This document shows positions 1-5,655 of a stretch of DNA of 8,419 bases, piece after piece. The notes beneath the pieces are model-generated. The model ran no database searches, had not been told where the DNA came from, and worked only from the letters and a program-made list of their open reading frames with translations. The DNA comes from Cryomorphaceae bacterium (lineage in GTDB: Bacteria; Bacteroidota; Bacteroidia; Flavobacteriales_D; Crocinitomicaceae), in the NCBI GenBank assembly GCA_027485365.1, contig JAIXRD010000282.1, forward strand, positions 1 through 8,419. Direction: 5' to 3'. Position numbers and translations under genes: made by a program. The first letter of the stretch is position 1. Each line of letters starts with the position of its first letter.

Positions 1-2
1 AA

Positions 3-212
3 CTGGAGCGGCTGATCAAGACTGGGGCATATTTGAGTCCGACCGCAGCCCGGTTACCTTCATTTAGGACATCATCACTAACATATGATCTCTGGCGAGC
101 GTCGGATCATGGAGTCGAGCGAAATTATGATCAAGCCTGTTGCAGTGTAATTCGCGACGATCAGTTTATGCAAGGCCAACTGAGGACGGCGCTTCGCTTA
201 TTCTCTATTTAG
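3..212 (+). CDS. possible 3' end of an upstream gene (unidentified)
   Basis: This is an open frame with no start inside the window. It encodes 69 residues and ends at a TAG at 210-212, ten bases before a good promoter. The product is mostly polar, with a Cys-Cys pair and a basic C-terminal part (QLRTALRLFSI), and I recognise no family. No reverse-strand frame stays open over the same stretch, and base composition falls sharply to AT-rich right after the stop, which fits a gene boundary. A 70-codon open frame can still arise by chance in one of six frames, so the call is weak. Confidence 0.3.
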   Translation: MERLIKTGAYLSPTAARLPSFRTSSLTYDLWRASDHGVERNYDQACCSVIRDDQFMQGQLRTALRLFSI

Positions 213-221
213 GGAAAATTT

Positions 222-249
222 TTGCAAAGTCATATCAGTATGGTATAGT
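222..249 (+). promoter_or_regulatory. sigma70-type promoter with extended -10
   Basis: The -35 box is TTGCAA (222-227, 4/6 to consensus). After a 16-base spacer comes the -10 box TATAGT (244-249, 5/6). TG at 241-242 lies one base before the -10 box and forms an extended -10 motif. The start point would be near 256. It reads rightward into the long leader and the ops-like element, so it is the likely promoter of the whole cluster. Confidence 0.6.
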
Positions 250-350
250 GTGCTTATTAATAGAGATTTTGTAAGTGCCAATATAGCACTTTAATACTCA
301 AAATTTATGTAAAACTTTGTTGATCTCACATCGCAATCGCGGTAAGGTCT

Positions 351-362
351 TGCGGTAGCGTA
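351..362 (+). promoter_or_regulatory. ops-like element (RfaH recruitment site)
   Basis: TGCGGTAGCGTA matches the ops consensus GGCGGTAGCGTG at 10 of 12 positions, with GCGGTAGCGT intact. In enterobacteria this site pauses RNA polymerase and recruits RfaH, a NusG paralogue that suppresses termination in long polysaccharide operons. Here CG (353-354) and CG (359-360) can pair around a GTAG loop, and CGGTA/TACCG (353-365) extends the symmetry. A second GCGGTA lies 13 bases upstream (339-344). The position, about 95 nt after the predicted start and ahead of the first polysaccharide gene, is what such an element requires. The fuller JUMPStart sequence is not clearly present. Confidence 0.6.
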
Positions 363-486
363 CCGAAATTATCTTTATTTGTCCATTTCCAAATATAAAT
401 TAGGTGGTTTCATAGATGAAATCTACTTCTTGTATATATATAGGTTAATTATATTAAATTTTTATTTGGTTAGGCTATGTTGGGAA

Positions 487-505
487 AGGCTTAGCTTCTA
501 AGCCT
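487..505. repeat. perfect 8-bp hairpin in the leader
   Basis: AGGCTTAG (487-494) and CTAAGCCT (498-505) are perfect reverse complements around a CTT loop. The 3' side continues into AAGTGAAAAAG rather than a run of T, so it is a poor intrinsic terminator on the + strand. It would form a stable stem in the leader RNA. Confidence 0.5.
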
Positions 506-649
506 AAGTGAAAAAGCTTGTGCTATCTATGACTAGCCTCATAATTGCTGTACTCTAATGTTGAGTCAGCTAAATAGGCTTGTATTTAAAATTAAAAAAT
601 CTTTCTAGTAAAGATATGATAATTAATAGTTCTGGCATTTATATTGTTG

Positions 650-682
650 GATCAGTTTTTACTGACTGGACGGGAACTGATC
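650..682. repeat. perfect 8-bp inverted repeat in the leader
   Basis: GATCAGTT (650-657) and AACTGATC (675-682) are perfect reverse complements separated by 17 bases. In RNA the stem could extend inward by three U-G wobble pairs (658-660 with 672-674). It could be an RNA stem, a protein-binding dyad or a mobile-element scar; nothing here decides which. Confidence 0.4.
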
Positions 683-814
683 ATCTCGATTAAAAAATCG
701 CTGACCTAGGCCGATCTTAAGTGCATAATTCAATCTAACTGTTGATGAAGTAAAGCTCTATATGTATATTTCCTACAGCTTAACCAAAATTTGAACGCCT
801 CGAATGAGTTTTTT

Positions 815-1564
815 ATGTACTCAGTGATAATGCCTGTATACAACGGGCGTAAGTATTTTGAGGATGCGCTTTTATCTGTACTCTCCTCTGCAACTGAAGA
901 GGATGAAATCGTCGTAGTCGAGGATGGCTCGATTGATGGTGGGGTGCAACATATTGTTGAGCGCCACATTAGCCGGACGCCTATACGTTATTTATCAAAG
1001 TCAAATGGTGGCGTTGCCTCTGCGCTGAACGTTGGACTAGAAGTCGCCAGTAAAACTATATTTACTTGGCTAAGTCACGATGACCTTTATTTGCCAAACC
1101 GTTTGGCCAGTGATCGCGATATGCGTCGTTTGCTGCCTGACCTTGTGACTGTATCGAATTTTTATCTACTTTACGAGGAGTCAGGGCAATGCATTCATGT
1201 GAACTCAACGCGGAAAATTGGTAATCGTCAAACCATAAAATTGCTCGGGTCACGCTTCATCAATGGAAACTGCTTGTCCGCACCAGTCCAGTTGTTAAAG
1301 TCTGTCGGCGGATTTAATGAAGCTTTACGACACACACAAGATTATGATCTATGGTGTCGGTTACTCCGAACGACGACATTCACTGCTATTCAATCTCCGA
1401 CAGTAATATCAAGACAACATCCTAATCAAGACAGTAAAAGAGAACCCAAAGCCGCTCGAGAAGAGTATAGATTATTATTGAAAAATTACCTTTCCCCGTC
1501 TGATTTAATCGATTATCGTAACTTAATTGAAATATTAAAAGTAGTATCCAATATGCTAAGTTAA
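815..1564 (+). CDS. family 2 glycosyltransferase (GT-A fold)
   Basis: This is a cytoplasmic sugar transferase that would use a nucleotide sugar to extend a lipid-linked glycan. Numbered from the ATG at 815 (249 aa), the GT2 signatures run in order: VIMPVYNG (4-11), VVVEDGSIDG (33-42), GGVASALNVG (65-74), the metal-site-like SHDD (87-90), GGFNEAL (165-171) and QDYDLW (175-180), where an acidic residue is the expected catalytic base. SRQH (199-202) is also typical of the family. No transmembrane segment follows, and the length is usual for a minimal GT2. I chose ATG 815 because the conserved first strand starts right after it and a weak GAG (806-808) precedes it. An in-frame TTG at 791 has no ribosome site. 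The donor and acceptor sugars cannot be read from the sequence. It is the first clear gene after the promoter-ops leader. Confidence 0.9.
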   Translation: MYSVIMPVYNGRKYFEDALLSVLSSATEEDEIVVVEDGSIDGGVQHIVERHISRTPIRYLSKSNGGVASALNVGLEVASKTIFTWLSHDDLYLPNRLASDRDMRRLLPDLVTVSNFYLLYEESGQCIHVNSTRKIGNRQTIKLLGSRFINGNCLSAPVQLLKSVGGFNEALRHTQDYDLWCRLLRTTTFTAIQSPTVISRQHPNQDSKREPKAAREEYRLLLKNYLSPSDLIDYRNLIEILKVVSNMLS

Positions 1565-1598
1565 ATAATTTAATTTAAACACTGCAAAAAGATATGCA

Positions 1599-1619
1599 AT
1601 TTATTAATGATTAATAAAT
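1599..1619. repeat. all-AT hairpin between GT2 and ABC genes
   Basis: ATTTATTAA (1599-1607) and TTAATAAAT (1611-1619) are perfect 9-bp reverse complements around TGA. The 153-bp gap (1565-1717) is very AT-rich and holds no gene. With no G or C in the stem, this is weak as a terminator. Confidence 0.4.
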
Positions 1620-1717
1620 GAATAAGTTTCGGATTAGCCTGAAAAACGCAAATCAGCAATGACTACGCAGTATCTTCAACATAAATTTACCTAAATTTAG
1701 CATAAAGCCCTTACTCC

Positions 1718-3238
1718 TTGACTAAAATAAGATTGAAATTACTAGAATTGAATTTGTGGAAACCACTTCGTTCCACCTATTTCTGGATTCCATGTTTTTT
1801 GGCGTTGCTTGATTTGGCATTCTACGCTACAGCACCATTAATCCTACTGTCTGCTGTCTTGCCTACACATGGCTCAGCTACCGGAGCATTATCGAAAGAA
1901 ATATCTTGGCTTACCAGCTTATTGGCTAGTGGCGGAACTTCGGGAGCATTTGCACTACTTTTATCATGCATAGTTTTGCGAATTATAGGAACCAAAGTAT
2001 CAGAGCGTGTATTCGCACGATCCGTAGCAAAACTTTATACAGAGGACTCGGAGAAATTGCTCAAATGGTATCTCACAGTTGTTTCTCAAGGCAGAAATGC
2101 CGATATCCCAAAAATACGTAAGGCTATTAATGCTGAAGTCAGTAACTTGTACTTTGGAATCCGAGTTCCCGCTGCGATCATTGTTTCTGAATTTATGCTT
2201 CTTCTGATGATAAGTATCTATGCAACGTTCATTTTTGGTCTAATGGTTTTTCTATTTGCAGGTGCAGTGGGCATATCGATTTTTTCGATTTTGTATTTCA
2301 TCCGAAGAAAATCAGCTGCTGTCGGAAGGGCTCGCAGTACTTTCGAGCAGCAACGGCTAGAAATGACTGAAGTTGCACTCAGTAGCGCATTTTCGATAGG
2401 TGTAAATGGTGGCCAACAACATTTGACAAATAGATTTAATTACCTAACCAATAATTTTGCTTATGCATTAGGTCAGCAAGTCGTCCTTCCCCATTCCACC
2501 AAAGCGCTGATTGATGGGATCTTAGTATTATTCGTGTTTTTGTTATTGATTTTGGTGGGCGTTTCCTCTACGCCGAGCGACATGGCAATTCTTGGTGGTA
2601 TGTCAGTGAGAGTGATCCCAAGTCTGTCTCGAATTTCAAGTTACATTGAAACAATGCGGATAAACGAAGTCGCTGTAACAGAGCTGTCAGCTGCACTTGA
2701 TTCCACAAATCTCCCATCGGTAATCCCACCCAATGAAGAGCTTTATAGGGCTTTATCCTCCCTTCCAAGAACCGGGATGTTTTTTGTAGTAGGTGCTTCT
2801 GGCATTGGAAAAACTACCACCATAAAACATTGGATAACCAAAACTCAAGCTACGAAGTCTGTTGCATTTCTTGAGCAATCTGGGTTCGAGTCAAGAGCCG
2901 AGATTGTCGATTATTTGGCTTTAGTCGGTCTGGATGAGGAGGAAACAAAGGCAACCCAGCAGTATTTATCCAATTTAGGCTTAAATAGTTTTCGATTGTC
3001 TCACTTATCAGGAGGTCAAGCGAAATTCGTCCAATTTGCAGCTATATCAAGGAAGATAGAAGACATTTATGTGTTCGATGAGCCTAGTGTAGGGCTCGAT
3101 CAACAACTACAAGCAACAATGATAAATATCCTAACAACCTTGTCGAAAAATGCTTTAATTGTAGTAGTGTCGCATGATCAGGCTTTTGTAGATTTGTTAG
3201 CGCAACGAGCAAGTGGGACGATCATTGAAGTTCACTGA
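1718..3238 (+). CDS. compact ABC exporter (membrane domain fused to short ATPase)
   Basis: This is an inner-membrane ABC half-transporter that would work as a dimer, plausibly as a flippase or exporter of a lipid-linked glycan given its neighbours. The N-terminal half is hydrophobic, with likely membrane segments near residues 22-48, 74-91, 148-170, 171-195, 263-283 and a weaker one at 286-305. The C-terminal ATPase has a Walker A GASGIGKT (359-366), Q-loop Q387, signature LSGGQ (430-434), Walker B YVFDE (451-455), D-loop SVGLD (457-461) and switch H486. All catalytic motifs are intact, but the domain is small. Only about 30 residues separate the end of the membrane domain from Walker A, so the usual A-loop strands seem absent, and Walker A to signature is about 65 residues against roughly 95 in MsbA-type exporters. 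Total length is 506, against about 560-600 for MsbA or PglK. The only upstream start is TTG 1718, with no clear ribosome site; the next in-frame Met is residue 160. The end overlaps the next gene. Confidence 0.85.
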   Translation: MTKIRLKLLELNLWKPLRSTYFWIPCFLALLDLAFYATAPLILLSAVLPTHGSATGALSKEISWLTSLLASGGTSGAFALLLSCIVLRIIGTKVSERVFARSVAKLYTEDSEKLLKWYLTVVSQGRNADIPKIRKAINAEVSNLYFGIRVPAAIIVSEFMLLLMISIYATFIFGLMVFLFAGAVGISIFSILYFIRRKSAAVGRARSTFEQQRLEMTEVALSSAFSIGVNGGQQHLTNRFNYLTNNFAYALGQQVVLPHSTKALIDGILVLFVFLLLILVGVSSTPSDMAILGGMSVRVIPSLSRISSYIETMRINEVAVTELSAALDSTNLPSVIPPNEELYRALSSLPRTGMFFVVGASGIGKTTTIKHWITKTQATKSVAFLEQSGFESRAEIVDYLALVGLDEEETKATQQYLSNLGLNSFRLSHLSGGQAKFVQFAAISRKIEDIYVFDEPSVGLDQQLQATMINILTTLSKNALIVVVSHDQAFVDLLAQRASGTIIEVH

Positions 3239-4313
3239 GCGCATTTGTTGGGTATCGCCAGTAGGTGACATTCCTTCAACTGGAGGTGGCGTTGCTCGTG
3301 CGGTGGGTTTATTTAACCAAGCAGGCTTGATCGAAAAAAGCAATGGCGATCTTATTTCGCTTTACGGGGTTTCTAAGGTTAAGCAATTAATGCTTTGCAT
3401 AAAAATGCTTCTGAAGGGTTATCGAAAATTCGTTCTACATTCATTTTTTGCTCCATTTTCATTGTTTCTTCTTTGCCTTCCCTTGCAGGTGAAAATAGTG
3501 CTTTTGCCGCATGGGGAGTTGAAGTGTGGCGCACTTGCTCTTAATGCTAAACGCAAACGGCTATTTTTATTCTTCGTCAGACTATCCTTCATTTCAAATC
3601 GGCACCTTAAGGAAATTAGTGGCATCGCAACAACTGAAGAGGAACTAGACGTCCTGCGCCGAACTTTGCCGGTGGCGGGGGTTTACAAGGTGCCAGATTT
3701 CGTATCAGATGATTTGTTAATGGGTACACCAAATGACATAGTTCTGAATGCTGGGGTTAACCTAGTAAATTTTTCACGGATGATTCCAAGTAAAGGCGTG
3801 GCACGTCTACTTGAAGAACTGGTCGTCAAATTAACCTCAACCAATGCTGGATGGACGAAGTTAATCAGCGGCATTTATCTTTTCTATGTAAAAGAGAGTC
3901 CTGCTGAGTTAGAAAATGTTACTCGATTAAGTGAACAACTTCGCTTTTTAGGTGTCTCGGTATACTTATTTGAAGGAAAAAATCCTGACCAGATTCGCCA
4001 ATCTCTGAGGAATGTCTCTAATCGTTTAGGATTTGTAAGCTCGCGGTTTGAGTCATTTAGTTATGCTTTGATAGAAAGTTTAGGCTTTGAATATCTCCCG
4101 ATTGCGTGGTTCAAAAATGATCTGGTGGACCAACTATTAGCAAATAATTTGTGTCAGCACTTGGACTATGGATCTTTAGACTCTATCGACCATTGCTTTC
4201 CACTAAGGCGCACGAACAAACTTCATGTAGAAAATTTTATTGAGAGTATGTCTATCAACAATAAAATAATATACCAGCATATTTTATTAAAAACCTTTGG
4301 TGAAGTTGGATAA
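3213..4313 (+). CDS. family 4-like glycosyltransferase (GT-B fold)
   Basis: This is a retaining-type GT-B sugar transferase of the cytoplasmic face. In the 366-aa product a glycine-rich loop, STGGGVARA (22-30), lies in the N-terminal Rossmann domain, followed by PHGE (99-102). The C-terminal domain carries RMIPSKG (189-195), the counterpart of the RLxPxKG phosphate-binding motif. It also has the EX7E motif in FESFSYALIE (279-288), with E280 and E288. Sequence around these motifs diverges from common GT4 members, so the substrate is unknown. The start is GTG 3213 or TTG 3225. The TTG has a GGGA about 7 bases upstream, the GTG only a weak purine stretch. Either way the gene begins inside the end of the ABC gene (26- or 14-bp overlap), which suggests translational coupling and a shared task. 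The sampled row 4021-4080 has only 21/60 G+C. Confidence 0.8.
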   Translation: MGRSLKFTERICWVSPVGDIPSTGGGVARAVGLFNQAGLIEKSNGDLISLYGVSKVKQLMLCIKMLLKGYRKFVLHSFFAPFSLFLLCLPLQVKIVLLPHGELKCGALALNAKRKRLFLFFVRLSFISNRHLKEISGIATTEEELDVLRRTLPVAGVYKVPDFVSDDLLMGTPNDIVLNAGVNLVNFSRMIPSKGVARLLEELVVKLTSTNAGWTKLISGIYLFYVKESPAELENVTRLSEQLRFLGVSVYLFEGKNPDQIRQSLRNVSNRLGFVSSRFESFSYALIESLGFEYLPIAWFKNDLVDQLLANNLCQHLDYGSLDSIDHCFPLRRTNKLHVENFIESMSINNKIIYQHILLKTFGEVG

Positions 4314-4463
4314 AAATGCAATTCGGATACGGTATAGCGAAATCGAATTAAAATTAATGACTTGTCTATTTTATTATTTTGGCAAATATTTGATCTAAAA
4401 TAAAGATGAATCAATCAAATGATGGCTAATTTACTAAAATCTAAACTTAAGTCGTGTCGCTCA

Positions 4464-4516
4464 TTCACTCGATCATTCAGATTTCGACAATCCTGTCCAA
4501 ACTTAATGATCGTGAA
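4464..4516. repeat. inverted repeat upstream of the oxygenase gene
   Basis: CGATCATT (4470-4477) and AATGATCG (4505-4512) are perfect reverse complements. TTCA (4464-4467) and TGAA (4513-4516) extend the stem to 12 bp with a two-base bulge (4468-4469). The loop is 27 bases. TCATTCA also occurs twice in direct orientation (4461-4467, 4473-4479). The structure ends about 40 nt before the oxygenase ATG, in the 243-bp gap 4314-4556, so it lies where a leader stem or operator would sit. No clear promoter is seen; TTGGCA (4379) with TAAAGA (4401) is only a weak candidate. Confidence 0.4.
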
Positions 4517-4556
4517 ACACGAACGACGGTAGTTTGCAATTAAAGTGGAAAACAAC

Positions 4557-5339
4557 ATGAAATTCACCCAACTACAATTGAAACATTTTGCTGAACACTC
4601 TTGTGGTCGCTTACTTGCCGCACGCGAAGGCATGGAGTATTTCTCCGAACCGTTTAAGCATGTGGTGATTGACGACTTCTTACCTAAAGAACTTGCCGAT
4701 GAATGTTTGCGGATATTTCCCGACATTCTGGAACCAGGCTGGGAAAGTTCTAACGACTCAGACATCGAAGTCAAATATCGCACTACTTGGCAGTCTGAAT
4801 TCGATATACCTGAAGGTATTGTGGATGCCGTCCGAATCTTAAATAGCGCACCTTTCCTAAAGGCTATGTCTGAGGTGATGGGGATCGAGAAAATCATCCC
4901 CGATCCGTATTACACTGGAGGTGGACTGAATGTCACCATGCGAGGGGGATTGCTAGATGTGCATGTGGACGGAAACTATCACGATGCAACAGGACTCAGC
5001 CGACGTCTGAATGCACTGGTCTACCTGAATCCCGGTTGGGAAGAGTCATGGGGGGGCGAATTTGGCATCTATGACGAGGAGGGTGAAGTTTGCCTAAAGA
5101 AGGTTGCACCTCTATTTAATCGTTTGGTCATCTTTGATTCACACGACAAGAGTTTTCATGGGCTGCCTGACCCAGTGAATTTCCCTGAAAATGAACCTCG
5201 TCGTTCAATCATTCTTTATTACTACACAAAAGAAAATCGTCCAGGCGAACAGGTAGTTGTCGAAAACCCACACAGCGCACTCTGGAAGAAGCGTAATTTT
5301 CTCGACAAAAGAGGCAACCGAGAACGCAATTACCGTTAA
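4557..5339 (+). CDS. 2-oxoglutarate/Fe(II)-dependent oxygenase
   Basis: This is a cytoplasmic non-haem iron dioxygenase of the prolyl-4-hydroxylase-like superfamily, which couples 2-oxoglutarate decarboxylation to oxidation of a substrate. Numbered from ATG 4557 (260 aa), the N-terminal part has FSEPFKHVVIDDFLP (29-43), a common opening for this group. The iron triad is H136 and D138 (DVHVDGNYH) with distal H201 (SFHGLPDP). R215 or R216 (EPRRSIILYYY) is the likely 2-oxoglutarate-binding arginine. WGGEFGIYD (165-173) is also typical. The metal site looks complete, so it should be active. ATG 4557 is preferred because GTGGA lies about 8 bases upstream; the GTG inside it (4545) would add only four residues. 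There is no signal peptide or membrane segment. The substrate is unknown: a sugar, a lipid-linked intermediate or a protein are all possible, and the setting favours glycan modification. Gaps on both sides suggest a separately acquired gene. Confidence 0.85.
   Translation: MKFTQLQLKHFAEHSCGRLLAAREGMEYFSEPFKHVVIDDFLPKELADECLRIFPDILEPGWESSNDSDIEVKYRTTWQSEFDIPEGIVDAVRILNSAPFLKAMSEVMGIEKIIPDPYYTGGGLNVTMRGGLLDVHVDGNYHDATGLSRRLNALVYLNPGWEESWGGEFGIYDEEGEVCLKKVAPLFNRLVIFDSHDKSFHGLPDPVNFPENEPRRSIILYYYTKENRPGEQVVVENPHSALWKKRNFLDKRGNRERNYR
5293..5333. repeat. long imperfect hairpin at the end of the oxygenase gene
   Basis: GTAATTTTCTCG (5293-5304) pairs with CGAGAA (5319-5324) and AATTAC (5328-5333), giving 12 bp with a three-base bulge and a 14-base loop. 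It lies inside the last codons, just before the TAA, and no T-run follows. It could slow 3' decay or form a weak attenuator, or it could be chance in coding sequence. Confidence 0.3.
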
Positions 5340-5655
5340 GCATTCGGTTTACGAACGGAACACCGTCGATCTGGGTGTCCTGCCTAAGGTCAAGTTTCCC
5401 GGTTCTACCAAGTCGCCGAGGCAATAGCGTTTCCATCGACAAAAGTACACCGAACTATCAATGATCGATCTAGCCAAGCTCGTCTTGACTATCGTTCAGC
5501 CAGTATTCGAACTCAGTAGTTACTTTTTTACGCCAGTCCAGACCGTAGAAGCCACATTGTCTAGACCCAGCACGCGTGCAACTCTCTGTGTATGGGACAT
5601 TTTGAGCAGTCCTTTGTGACCAGCCCTAGAGCCATATTGGAAAAGATTTAGTCAA
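5340..5655. other. gene-free gap between oxygenase and wbuB
   Basis: In these 316 bases I see no convincing gene on either strand. A 52-codon frame (5461-5619) has no ribosome site and no family resemblance. GCACGCGTGC at 5570-5579 is a perfect 10-bp palindrome. Composition is less AT-rich than the leader, so the stretch may be decayed coding sequence or a recombination scar. I recognise no transposase fragment or insertion-sequence end. No clear promoter for the downstream gene was found. Confidence 0.5.

Larger units (their letters stand above)
213..814. other. AT-rich leader, no recognisable gene
   Basis: About 600 bases separate the possible upstream gene end from the first clear gene. 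Apart from the promoter, the ops-like site and two inverted repeats, I see no reading frame with a credible start, ribosome site or protein motif. The distance from the ops-like site to the first start codon is about 450 nt. That leaves room for a long untranslated leader or a lost gene, but no remnant is recognisable. Confidence 0.6.

Noticed and set aside
320..365. Full JUMPStart sequence
   Set aside because: Only the ops core matches. The upstream GGTAG-containing part is not at the usual distance, so only an ops-like element is called.
487..516. Intrinsic terminator at the 487-505 hairpin
   Set aside because: The stem is followed by an A-rich stretch, not a T-run, on the + strand.
791..814. 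TTG start giving an 8-residue longer GT2
   Set aside because: There is no ribosome site upstream, and the conserved first strand begins right after ATG 815.
730..969. Reverse-strand frame with a Ser/Thr-rich product
   Set aside because: It overlaps the GT2 start, is low in complexity and has no motif.
4545..4556. GTG start adding four residues to the oxygenase
   Set aside because: This GTG forms part of the likely ribosome site of ATG 4557, so the ATG is the better start.
4415..4897. 160-codon reverse-strand frame over the oxygenase start
   Set aside because: It lies antisense to a gene with a full iron-binding motif set, its product has no recognisable motif, and it spans an AT-rich gap. 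It is a shadow.
5461..5619. 52-codon frame beginning MIDLAK, recalling the IDLAK start of IS110 transposases
   Set aside because: Only five residues match, nothing after them resembles the family, and there is no ribosome site or insertion-sequence end.
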